Positions 52,109-60,528 of a stretch of 64,000 nucleotides of DNA are shown piece after piece; positions within the stretch are counted from its first letter, which is position 1, and each line of letters opens with the position of its first letter. This stretch comes from Clostridia bacterium (lineage in GTDB: Bacteria; Bacillota; Clostridia; Oscillospirales; Acutalibacteraceae). Below the pieces are notes generated by a model. That model saw nothing but the letters and a program-made list of their open reading frames with translations. It searched no databases and had not been told where the DNA came from. The position numbers and the translations under genes are program-made. Where the stretch lies: assembly GCA_024404115.1 (NCBI GenBank), contig JAKSQM010000004.1, forward strand, positions 145,868-209,867, given 5' to 3'.

Positions 52109-52323
52109 CCCAGCTGGGACTTGAATATCTTGAAGCGGCACAGAGGATGGACTACCTGATTAAAAAATGCACACATGACCTGAAGGTTGCAACAGCCGAA
52201 AGAGATTATAGAAAATGCCTCATCCTCAAGCAGAAAAGGCTCGTTTTTTATAGTCAGAAAAGAGATCTTATGGAAACCGCATATAAACTTCAGAATTATT
52301 ACCGAAGGGAGGGATGCCAGTGA
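52093..52323 (+). CDS. Small coiled-coil protein of the lysis cassette
   Basis: 76 residues, almost fully helical and charged (LGLEYLEAAQRMDYLIKKC...), consistent with a coiled coil. It overlaps the upstream gene by 16 bp and the next start by 4 bp. No family recognised. Confidence 0.6.
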   Translation: MEKTLTQLGLEYLEAAQRMDYLIKKCTHDLKVATAERDYRKCLILKQKRLVFYSQKRDLMETAYKLQNYYRREGCQ

Positions 52324-52703
52324 ATAACATCAGCTTAACTGTAAACGGCAATAAATTATCATATTCGGGCGGCACAATGCCCGCAAGCGGCAGCTGCCAA
52401 TATGATAAATGCCTTTTCAGTTTTGACTCTGAATGGAACACATTCTCAAAAACAATTGTTTTCTCAAAAGGAAACGGCGAGGAATATAAAGAAATTCTCA
52501 CAGGCTCATATTGCACAATACCTGAGGAGGTGCTGAGAACGGCAGGTGTGCTTAAAATCGGCGTTGTGGGCATAAACAATGCAGGCACAATCATCTCAAC
52601 CAATCAGGTGTCCGTCAGGGTAAGGCGAGGGGCAAATGAATCAGAAACGGTGCCCGTTGCCCTTGCACTTAATATGCTTGACAGCGGAGGTGCAGTTGGT
52701 TGA
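52320..52703 (+). CDS. Phage fibre/baseplate-associated protein
   Basis: 127 residues, beta-rich. The pattern FSFDSEWNTFSKTIVFSKG, CTIPEEVL, LKIGVVGIN and STNQVSVRVRRGA resembles N-terminal domains of receptor-binding or baseplate proteins of Gram-positive phages. A GTG at 52320 is preferred over ATG 52314 because GGGAGG is 7 nt before the GTG and the GTGA overlap couples it to the gene before. Exact role unknown. Confidence 0.6.
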   Translation: MNNISLTVNGNKLSYSGGTMPASGSCQYDKCLFSFDSEWNTFSKTIVFSKGNGEEYKEILTGSYCTIPEEVLRTAGVLKIGVVGINNAGTIISTNQVSVRVRRGANESETVPVALALNMLDSGGAVG

Positions 52704-53386
52704 GCCATGTTACAGACATAATTTTTAATTATGAAAGCAATTATCTCACATCGCCGTTTGGCAAAAGGGCGGTGATTTCCACCTCGGCAGGGGATACTTC
52801 ATCTTTTCACAACGGGGCGGATTATGGCACAAACGGCAAAAAGCTTCCCCAGTTTGCCCTTGAGGACGGCATAATTCTCTCTTGCGGAACAGCGGCAGAC
52901 GGCGCAAATTACATATGGATAAGTTACCCCAGAATCGGCAAAAAACTGCTTCATTATCATCTTGATTCAATATCTGTTAAGGCAGGTCAGCGTGTTGTGA
53001 AAGGCACACGACTTGGCACAACGGGCATGACAGGCAAGGCGACGGGGATTCATCTTCATTTAGGTGTTAAAGACCTTGACACAAATAAATATGAAGACCC
53101 CGAAATTTTTTCGCAAAATTACACTGAGCCTACATCTAAAAGAGCAGGAGTTTATAAGGTAACAGCTGATATTCTCAATGTAAGAACGGGAGCGGCAATA
53201 TCGTATGCAGTGAGAAAATTCAGCAGCTTAACCAAAGAAGCTCAAAGGCAGATAAAAGCTCTTTGCGGTTATGAATGTAACGGATATGTCAAGGGTGTTG
53301 TCTGTGATGTTTCGCAGGTAGAAAACCGTTGCTGGGGCAAAACTCCCTCTGGCTGGATTGACCTTGATTATTGCACGGAGCTTTAA
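52700..53386 (+). CDS. M23-family endolysin with C-terminal wall-binding region
   Basis: 228 residues. Residues 10-135 are an M23 metallopeptidase: FHNGADYG (HxxxD zinc ligands) and HLHLG (HxH). Residues 145-228 form an SH3-like wall-binding domain (YKVTADILNVRTG, SGWIDLDYC). No signal peptide, so release would depend on the holin. A TTG start at 52700 is used with GGAGG 9 nt upstream and overlap with the previous stop. Confidence 0.87.
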   Translation: MSHVTDIIFNYESNYLTSPFGKRAVISTSAGDTSSFHNGADYGTNGKKLPQFALEDGIILSCGTAADGANYIWISYPRIGKKLLHYHLDSISVKAGQRVVKGTRLGTTGMTGKATGIHLHLGVKDLDTNKYEDPEIFSQNYTEPTSKRAGVYKVTADILNVRTGAAISYAVRKFSSLTKEAQRQIKALCGYECNGYVKGVVCDVSQVENRCWGKTPSGWIDLDYCTEL

Positions 53387-53387
53387 T

Positions 53388-53621
53388 ATGACAAATGAAA
53401 CACTGATAGCTTTTCTCTCTTTTTCGGGAACGCTTATTGGCACCATGGGAGGTATAATTGCGTCAAGCAGGCTGACAAGCTACAGAATATCTCAGCTTGA
53501 AAAAAAGGTGGAAAAGCACAACAACCTTGTTGAAAGAATGGTGAGCGTTGAGGATTCTGTGAAATCTGCTCACCATAGAATAGATGAAATTGTGGCAGAT
53601 AAAAAAGGGGGGAACGGATGA
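53388..53621 (+). CDS. XhlA-like lysis accessory protein
   Basis: 77 residues: one N-terminal transmembrane segment (FLSFSGTLIGTMGGIIAS) followed by a coiled coil (QLEKKVEKHNNLVERMVSVE). This layout matches XhlA/hemolysin-type proteins encoded next to holins. The ATG at 53388 has GGAG upstream; the stop overlaps the holin start. Confidence 0.75.
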   Translation: MTNETLIAFLSFSGTLIGTMGGIIASSRLTSYRISQLEKKVEKHNNLVERMVSVEDSVKSAHHRIDEIVADKKGGNG

Positions 53622-53878
53622 ATAAGCTTAACTTAAAAAGCGTGGATAAATCCACATGGATCAGAACTATCGTTCTTTTTGCGGCACTTCTTAATCAGGC
53701 ACTTGTGATGTTTGGCGTTACAAGAAATGCTATTGATGAAAATTCCCTTGCCCATATCCTGTCTTACATAATGACAGTGGCAAGTGCTGTCTGGAGCTGG
53801 TGGAAAAATAACAGCTTCACAGAAAAGGCACAGGAGGCAGACGGCTACCTTAAAGGAGAATACGGCGCAAAGGGTTAA
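53618..53878 (+). CDS. Phage holin, phiLC3 family
   Basis: 86 residues. Start MNKLNLKSVDKSTWIRTIVL, two transmembrane segments, and WSWWKNNSFTEKAQEAD near the end are typical of the phiLC3 holin family. It would open the membrane to let the endolysin reach the wall. Last gene of the cassette. Confidence 0.9.
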   Translation: MNKLNLKSVDKSTWIRTIVLFAALLNQALVMFGVTRNAIDENSLAHILSYIMTVASAVWSWWKNNSFTEKAQEADGYLKGEYGAKG

Positions 53879-53891
53879 AATAAACTTATTA

Positions 53892-53927
53892 AATCGGCAC
53901 GGCTCAATTGAGCTGTGCTGATTTTTT
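53892..53927 (+). terminator. Terminator of the lysis cassette
   Basis: AATCGGCACGGCTC pairs with GAGCTGTGCTGATT (with G-U pairs) around AATT, followed by TTTTTT. Confidence 0.88.
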
Positions 53928-53973
53928 GTGTTCAAAAACAGAATTATTCTCTATGTAGAGCGTAGCTTTTTTG

Positions 53974-54002
53974 TTGACATTACAAATCACTGCGGTTATA
54001 AT
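53974..54002 (+). promoter_or_regulatory. Promoter of the GT4-GH38 operon
   Basis: Perfect TTGACA at 53974-53979 and TATAAT at 53997-54002 with 17-bp spacing. Confidence 0.85.
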
Positions 54003-54037
54003 GTAAAAGAGTTATTTTGACTTTTCGGAGTGATGAA

Positions 54038-55237
54038 ATGAAAAAAATTCTTATTGTTTCTCACACAATGGAACTTGGCGGTGCAGAGCGTGCATTGCTT
54101 GGGCTTCTTAACAATATTGATTATGAAAAATATCAGGTGGATTTGTTCCTTGAACGCCATTTTGGCGAGCTTTTAAGTGCAATTCCAAAAGAGGTGAACC
54201 TGTTGCCTGAAAAGGCGGCATACGCTTCAATGGGCGTGCCTTTTTCACAGGTTGTCAAAAACGGTCAGCCTGCCGTTGCCGCAGGTCGATTCCTCGGCAA
54301 AAAGAAAGCGGAGAAATTCATAAACCAAAAAGGCTACAAAAGCGGAGCAGATGTTTTTATAAATTACAGCCACCGATACACCTACAAAGCTATGCCTATG
54401 ATTTCAAATGAGGATTATGACCTTGTTATCAGCTTTCTCACCCCTCATTATTATGCTTTGCATAAGTCAAAGGGCAAAACTAAAATTGCGTGGATTCACA
54501 CTGACTACAAGGCAATTGAAACTGATGTTGATTCTGAGCTTCAGATGTGGCAGGGCTACGATAAAATTGTTTCAATTTCAACGGAAGTTACAAAAAATTT
54601 CACAGAGGTTTTTCCATCTCTTAAAGAAAAAATTGTGCTTGTTGAAAATATGCACCCAGCCCAGTTTATAAAATCTGAAAGTGAAAAATTTGTGCCGCAG
54701 GATGAAATGCCCGACGACGGCTCTGTGAAGCTTCTTTCTGTTGGCAGATATTGCGTTGCAAAGAATTTTGACAATGTTCCGTTTATCTGCAAAGAGCTTG
54801 TGGAAAAGCACGGCATCAATGCAAAGTGGTATATCGTTGGCTACGGCACAGACGAGGAGCTTATTAAAAATAAAATTGCCGAGGCAGGAATGGAAAAAAG
54901 AGTTATTCTTTTAGGCAAAAAGGATAATCCCTATCCTTATATAAAGCACTGCGATTTTTACATTCAGCCGTCAAGGTTTGAGGGTAACGCAGTTACTGTC
55001 AATGAAGCGCTCATCCTTTCAAAAAAGGTTATTTTAACCGATTATTCCACTGCACACGGTCAGGTTCAGCAAGGTGTTGACGGAGTTATCGTTCCCCTTG
55101 AAAACAGCGGCTGTGCAAAGGGAATAGCCGATTATATAAATGATAAAGAAAAGCAAAATAAAATTCAGCAAAATGTTTCTGCAAATGATTATTCAAAATC
55201 TGCGGAAGTTGAAAAAATCTATAGTTTAATGGGGTAA
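54038..55237 (+). CDS. GT4 family glycosyltransferase
   Basis: 399 residues, GT-B fold. N-terminal ILIVSHTMELGGAERALLGLL and the C-terminal nucleotide-sugar site (SVGRYCVAKNFD, then QPSRFEGNAVTVNEALILSK with the conserved Glu) are typical of GT4. Likely adds a sugar to a surface polymer. The ATG at 54038 gives the family start MKKILIVSH, with CGGAG upstream. The GH38 gene follows by 4 bp. Confidence 0.9.
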   Translation: MKKILIVSHTMELGGAERALLGLLNNIDYEKYQVDLFLERHFGELLSAIPKEVNLLPEKAAYASMGVPFSQVVKNGQPAVAAGRFLGKKKAEKFINQKGYKSGADVFINYSHRYTYKAMPMISNEDYDLVISFLTPHYYALHKSKGKTKIAWIHTDYKAIETDVDSELQMWQGYDKIVSISTEVTKNFTEVFPSLKEKIVLVENMHPAQFIKSESEKFVPQDEMPDDGSVKLLSVGRYCVAKNFDNVPFICKELVEKHGINAKWYIVGYGTDEELIKNKIAEAGMEKRVILLGKKDNPYPYIKHCDFYIQPSRFEGNAVTVNEALILSKKVILTDYSTAHGQVQQGVDGVIVPLENSGCAKGIADYINDKEKQNKIQQNVSANDYSKSAEVEKIYSLMG

Positions 55238-55241
55238 ATTT

Positions 55242-58200
55242 ATGCTTAACGACCTTACAGTTGAAAAAATTGAAACCATGCTCGAAAAAATTGAAGAGCA
55301 GATAACGCCTGTAAGAATAAAAATTTCAGGCTTCAAAACCCAAAAGTGCGGTTATAAAGAGAACAACATCGTGCCCGCAGTTGATGACACTTGGGAGGAC
55401 TTCGGCGACCTTGACCGCTGGGGAACAGATGTTGAAGAGCACAGATGGTTCTTTAAAAAAATCACTATTCCAGACGAGCTTGTTGGCAAAGACCTTGAGC
55501 TTTACATCAGCTCAACAGATAAAAATAACGAGCAGTGGGAGCCGCAGTACATGGCTTATGTTGACGGCAAATTCATCCGTGGCATTGATTCACAGCACCG
55601 TTATTTAAAGCTTGATTCAAATAAAAAAGAGCAGGAGATTCATGTTTACGCATATTCAACCCCTCACGGTCAGATTTCAGAGTTCCATTGCGAGCTTTGC
55701 CTTTTCCAGCGTGATGTTGAGAAGCTTTATTATGATATTTTCACTCCCTTTATGGCATTTGAGCTTCTTGACCCGATTTCAAAGGATTATGTTACAATCA
55801 AAACCTGCCTTCATAACGCAGTTAAGATGCTTGACTGGAGAAGACCGGGCAGTGAAGACTTTGTTGAAAGTGCAAAGAAAGCCAGCAAATATCTTTCAGA
55901 AGAATTTTATGAAAAAGAGTGTTACACAGTTGGCAAGGTAGCATCATGTATCGGTCATACTCACATTGACGTTGCTTGGCGCTGGACTTATCAGCAGTCA
56001 AGAGAAAAGGCACAGAGAACATTCTCAAGTGTCTGTGCTCTTATGGAAAAATATCCTGAGTTCAAGTTTATGTCAAGCCAGCCTCAGCTTTTTGAATATG
56101 TAAAAGAAGAGATTCCCGAATACTATGAAAAAATCAAAGAGTATATTAAAGAGGGTCGTTTTGAAGCCGAGGGCGGAATGTGGGTTGAAGCAGACTGCAA
56201 CCTTATCAGCGGTGAAAGCTTTGTAAGACAGTTCCTTTTCGGCAAAAGATTCTTTAAAGAAGAGTTTGGCATCGACAACCACATTCTCTGGCTTCCCGAT
56301 GTTTTCGGCTACAGCGCCGCAATGCCTCAGATTCTTAAAAAATGCGGTATCGATTCATTTGTAACATCAAAAATCAGCTGGAACGAGTTTGACCGTATGC
56401 CATACGATAACTTTAACTGGTACGGTATTGACGGCACAAGTGTTTTCTCAACATTCCTTACAGCTGTTGACCTTGCAGGCGGCAGATTCAGAAGAACAAC
56501 ATACACTCCAAAACTTACACCCTCATATATCAAAGGCTCTTATGACAGGTATGAGCCAAAGGAGCTTAACTCCAACACAATCGTAACATTTGGCAGAGGA
56601 GATGGCGGCGGCGGCCCCAAGGATGAGGATATTGAATTCCACAGACGAATGAAGTACGGTCTTCCTGGTATTCCTGCAACAAAAATCGAGTTTGCAGGGG
56701 ACTATGTAAGCCGTATGAAAGAAAAGATGGAAAATGACCCCAAGCTTCCACGCTGGGTTGGCGAGCTTTATCTTGAATTCCACCGTGGCACATACACATC
56801 TGTTGGCAAGAACAAGAGAAACAACAGAAAGAGCGAGTTCCTTTATCAGAACGCTGAAACAGCCGCTTATACTGCAAAGGTTCTCACTGGCTTCGGCTAT
56901 GATAAAGAGAAGCTTAACAGCGGATGGAAAACAATTCTTCTCAATCAGTTCCACGATATTCTCCCCGGCTCTTCAATCAGCTTTGTTTATGATAAGTGCG
57001 ATGAAGATTACGCTATTATAAAAGAAAAGGGTACATCCGTTCTTGACGGAGCAAGAAAAGCTGTTGCAGATAATATCAAAACAGACGGCGGCGTTCTTGT
57101 ATTCAACCCCAATTCATTTATGTCAAGTGGAGCTGTAGAGCTTGACGGCAAATATATTTACGCAGAGAATATTCCTGCAAAGGGATACAAAGTTATCACT
57201 CCTTGTGAAGCCAAGGCAAACTGCACATTTGATGGCAAAACTCTTGAAACAGAATTTTACATTGTTGAGTTTAACGATGACTACACAATTTCAAGACTCT
57301 TTGATAAAAAGAATCAGAGAGAAGTTCTCAAAGCAGGCGGCAGAGCAAATGTTATTGAAGCTTTTGAGGATTATCCTTATCAGTACGATAACTGGGAGCT
57401 TTCAAATTATTATGAGGATACAAAATACGAAATCGACTCTGTTGAGGATGTTCAGTTCTTTGACGAGGGCGAGCGTTTCGGTATTCAGATAAAGAGAAAA
57501 TTCCTTGATTCAGATTTCACACAGAAAATCTGCTTCTATAATCACGATGAAAGAATCGACTTTGACACAGTTGCAGACTGGCATCAGGAGCATTATATGG
57601 TTAAAGCCGCATTTGATGTTGATGTAAACACAGATAAGGCAACATATGATATTCAGTTCGGTACTCTTGAAAGATCAACTCACCAGAACACTTCATGGGA
57701 TGCTGCCAAGTTTGAGGTGTGCGCTCACAAGTTTATGGATATGGGCGAATACGGCTACGGTGTCAGCCTTATGAACGATTGCAAATACGGTCATAATGTT
57801 AAGAACGGCACAATGAAAATTTCACTTTTCAAGTGCGGAACTCATCCCGACCCCAATGCAGATAAATGCGTTCATATTTTCACTTATTCTCTTTATCCTC
57901 ATAAGGATGGCTACAGAGAAGCTGGCACAATCAAAAAGGCTTTCCAGCTTAATAATCCTATGGAAGCTGTTAAAATCGGCAAGCAGGACGGCACTCTTTC
58001 AGATGAATATTCATTCATCACCTGCAACGCAGACAACTTTATTGTTGACACTGCAAAAATGGCAGAGGATGATGATGCACTTATTGTCCGTGGCTATGAA
58101 TGTTTCAATAAAAAGACAACTGTTACTCTTGACTTCGGCTTTGACATTTCATCTGCTGAAATTTGCGATATGATGGAAAACAGTGAAACACCTCTTGAAG

Positions 58201-58265
58201 TAAACGGCAGAAGCGTAAGCTTCACAGCAAAGCCTTTTGAAATTGTTACACTTAAAATTAAATAA
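55242..58265 (+). CDS. GH38 alpha-mannosidase
   Basis: 1007 residues, cytoplasmic (no signal). H239-T-H241-I-D243 in GHTHIDVAWRW binds zinc and D353 in LPDVFGYSAAMPQI is the nucleophile. The middle domain has LNQFHDILPGSSI and the C-terminal half is beta-sandwich. It removes alpha-mannose from imported mannosides. It directly follows a glycosyltransferase in a shared operon. Confidence 0.93.
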   Translation: MLNDLTVEKIETMLEKIEEQITPVRIKISGFKTQKCGYKENNIVPAVDDTWEDFGDLDRWGTDVEEHRWFFKKITIPDELVGKDLELYISSTDKNNEQWEPQYMAYVDGKFIRGIDSQHRYLKLDSNKKEQEIHVYAYSTPHGQISEFHCELCLFQRDVEKLYYDIFTPFMAFELLDPISKDYVTIKTCLHNAVKMLDWRRPGSEDFVESAKKASKYLSEEFYEKECYTVGKVASCIGHTHIDVAWRWTYQQSREKAQRTFSSVCALMEKYPEFKFMSSQPQLFEYVKEEIPEYYEKIKEYIKEGRFEAEGGMWVEADCNLISGESFVRQFLFGKRFFKEEFGIDNHILWLPDVFGYSAAMPQILKKCGIDSFVTSKISWNEFDRMPYDNFNWYGIDGTSVFSTFLTAVDLAGGRFRRTTYTPKLTPSYIKGSYDRYEPKELNSNTIVTFGRGDGGGGPKDEDIEFHRRMKYGLPGIPATKIEFAGDYVSRMKEKMENDPKLPRWVGELYLEFHRGTYTSVGKNKRNNRKSEFLYQNAETAAYTAKVLTGFGYDKEKLNSGWKTILLNQFHDILPGSSISFVYDKCDEDYAIIKEKGTSVLDGARKAVADNIKTDGGVLVFNPNSFMSSGAVELDGKYIYAENIPAKGYKVITPCEAKANCTFDGKTLETEFYIVEFNDDYTISRLFDKKNQREVLKAGGRANVIEAFEDYPYQYDNWELSNYYEDTKYEIDSVEDVQFFDEGERFGIQIKRKFLDSDFTQKICFYNHDERIDFDTVADWHQEHYMVKAAFDVDVNTDKATYDIQFGTLERSTHQNTSWDAAKFEVCAHKFMDMGEYGYGVSLMNDCKYGHNVKNGTMKISLFKCGTHPDPNADKCVHIFTYSLYPHKDGYREAGTIKKAFQLNNPMEAVKIGKQDGTLSDEYSFITCNADNFIVDTAKMAEDDDALIVRGYECFNKKTTVTLDFGFDISSAEICDMMENSETPLEVNGRSVSFTAKPFEIVTLKIK

Positions 58266-58272
58266 TAAAACG

Positions 58273-59151
58273 ATGTTGAAATTAAAAAGATGTTTAATCT
58301 TTGCAGTTGCCGCCGTTCAGATTATTCTGTTTTCTGGTATTTGCACCCTTGCGGTTGATGTGGACGGCATATGCGGCAATGCGGAGTGGAGAGAAAGTGC
58401 CGTCTTTGATCTTAACGAGCAAAAGATTTTTGGCAATGAAATTAAATCGGCTGTCGTCAAAACTCTTGACGGCGAAAAATACGGCTGTGTTTATCTTGCA
58501 ATTTTTCAGGAATTTGAAAAGAATGGCGATATAAACGACGGCATGGTGAGGCTTCGCATAAATGACGGTGAAGATATTTTTATCACTGTTTCTGACGGAG
58601 TAACTGAAAGTGCAGTCTACGAAATAGAAGCTGTTTCAGATTATGACCAGTTGACCTATTGCGCTGTTACAGAGGTTGCAATTCATTTGAGGGACGGGGT
58701 AAAACCGTCTGACGAATTTAAAATAAATCTCTTTGATTTAAACGGCAGGGAGTCGAATACTTTCACGGTTAATTTTCCACAGGCAGAGGACGAACCTGTG
58801 GAAAACTCCGAGGCTACAGAAAAAACATCTAAAACAAAAACATCAAGAACAACCAAATATAAAACAACAAAATACAAAACCACCAAAAAGGCTTCTTCAA
58901 GAAGAAAAGCCACCACCAAAGCTTTCAATTATAAAAAGGTGGATAAAAATAAATATGCAGACGATTATGAGGATGAGGACGAATATTATTATAATGAAAA
59001 CGCTCCTCAGCTTATAAAGGCAGAAAGCAAAGCACCCTCGCAAAATATGAAATATGTTTATGTTATTGCAGGAACGGTCTGCGCAATGGGTGTTGCTGTT
59101 GCGGCTGTTGTCAGTGCAATGAAATCTGCCGATTCAAAAGACAAAAAATAA
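58273..59151 (+). CDS. Membrane-anchored protein with Lys/Thr-rich repeat
   Basis: 292 residues. Signal-like segment at 5-30, a beta-rich extracellular domain, then a low-complexity stretch with repeated TKYKTTKYKTTKK at about 190-215 and an acidic Tyr-rich part. A C-terminal helix (YVYVIAGTVCAMGVAVAAVV) anchors it. It resembles wall-spanning stalk proteins. Ribosome binding site weak. Function unknown. Confidence 0.72.
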   Translation: MLKLKRCLIFAVAAVQIILFSGICTLAVDVDGICGNAEWRESAVFDLNEQKIFGNEIKSAVVKTLDGEKYGCVYLAIFQEFEKNGDINDGMVRLRINDGEDIFITVSDGVTESAVYEIEAVSDYDQLTYCAVTEVAIHLRDGVKPSDEFKINLFDLNGRESNTFTVNFPQAEDEPVENSEATEKTSKTKTSRTTKYKTTKYKTTKKASSRRKATTKAFNYKKVDKNKYADDYEDEDEYYYNENAPQLIKAESKAPSQNMKYVYVIAGTVCAMGVAVAAVVSAMKSADSKDKK

Positions 59152-59175
59152 ATCCCCTTTTGAAAGGAGAATTAT

Positions 59176-60516
59176 ATGAAAAAAACAGTAAAGGTCATTT
59201 CTCTGTGCCTTGCAATGATTATTGCCTTTTCGTGCGTTGCCGCCGCTGGCTCTAACTTTGTTTTCACAGAGGATGAAAGAAACGCAGTTGCCGAAAAGTG
59301 GGATGATGTTCAGGTGGACGATACTGTAATCACCCTCTCTGTTGGCAGTGAGGCAGGAAGTGTCGGATTCAGCTGGCTCTCTAATATTTTTGACGGAGCA
59401 CAGAAAATCCGCATTGCCGATAACGAAGAAATGAAGGATGCCAAAAATCTTTCTGTAAAAACTTCGCTTACTCTTTATGCAAAGCTTTCCAATAAGGCTG
59501 TTGCCGAGGGACTTGAAACAGGCAAAGCATACTGGTATTCCTACACCAAAAACGGTGAATGGAGCGAGCCGCAAAAATTCGTTTCACAGGATGGCAGTGA
59601 ATACACAGCTGTTTTCACTTCTGATGCACAAATCGGCAGGTCTGGCGATGCCTATGATAAAGATGTGCTTATTAACGATACCTGCGGCTGGCAGAGGACA
59701 GTGCGTATGGCGGCAGAAAGATTCCCCGATACTGCATTTTTCATTTCATCAGGGGATCAGACTGAGTACGGCTTCAGCCTTAAACAGTATAAGGCTTTCC
59801 TTTCACCAAAGGAGCTTCGCAGTTATCCGATAGTCAAGGCTGTTGGCAATCACGATTTCTATTTCCCTGCATACACTTATTTTTCAAATAACCCCAATCA
59901 GGTCAAAGAGGTGCTTGATTCACCTGCTGGCAAAGGCTTCTATTTTCTTTATGGCGACGCACTTTATATTGTAATAAATTCAAACAATATGATTGCACCA
60001 GATCAGAAAGCACTTTTTGAAGCCGCAGTTAAAGCTTACCCAGATGCAAAATGGCGCATTGCAGTGCTTCACCATAGCGCATACTCTGCTTATTATGATG
60101 AGGGTGAGTTCGTGTTTGAGCGCAGTGTTTTTGCCCCTCTTTTTGATACATATGATATTGACCTTGCCCTTAGCGGACACGACCATATGTATTCCTGCAC
60201 ATACCCTGTTTACAGTGGCGAAATAAACGATAACGGCACAGTTTATCTTCAGGCTTCTTCTGCTTCTGGAGGTAACATCTATGGTGCAAAGCAAAACCTC
60301 GGTGTTATCCGATATGCTTTTGATGAGGCTGTTGCAACATACACCGCTCTTTCATTTAAGGGCGATAACCTCACTATCGAAACATACAGAACAGATACAG
60401 ACGCAAAGGTGGATTCTGTAACTCTTACAAAAACAGAGAAGCAGAGCAAAACGGCTATTGAATATTTCATTGAATGGTTCAGATGCTTCATCAAAACATT
60501 CAGTGCAATGTTATAA
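59176..60516 (+). CDS. Secreted metallophosphoesterase, purple acid phosphatase-like
   Basis: 446 residues with signal peptide (MKKTVKVISLCLAMIIAFS). A fibronectin-like N-terminal domain precedes the catalytic domain with SDAQIG, SSGDQTEYG, GNHDFY, LHHSAYS and GHDHMYS, the metal ligand order of the family. The first motif has DAQ instead of DxH. The C-terminal tail IEYFIEWFRCFIKTF is amphipathic and may bind membranes. AAAGGAG precedes the ATG. Confidence 0.88.
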   Translation: MKKTVKVISLCLAMIIAFSCVAAAGSNFVFTEDERNAVAEKWDDVQVDDTVITLSVGSEAGSVGFSWLSNIFDGAQKIRIADNEEMKDAKNLSVKTSLTLYAKLSNKAVAEGLETGKAYWYSYTKNGEWSEPQKFVSQDGSEYTAVFTSDAQIGRSGDAYDKDVLINDTCGWQRTVRMAAERFPDTAFFISSGDQTEYGFSLKQYKAFLSPKELRSYPIVKAVGNHDFYFPAYTYFSNNPNQVKEVLDSPAGKGFYFLYGDALYIVINSNNMIAPDQKALFEAAVKAYPDAKWRIAVLHHSAYSAYYDEGEFVFERSVFAPLFDTYDIDLALSGHDHMYSCTYPVYSGEINDNGTVYLQASSASGGNIYGAKQNLGVIRYAFDEAVATYTALSFKGDNLTIETYRTDTDAKVDSVTLTKTEKQSKTAIEYFIEWFRCFIKTFSAML

Positions 60517-60528
60517 GGAGGAATATAA

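Noticed and set aside
34148-53880. One complete prophage
   Set aside because: No integrase, attachment repeats, replication or tail genes, and a 10-kb block of chromosomal genes lies between the two phage-like modules.
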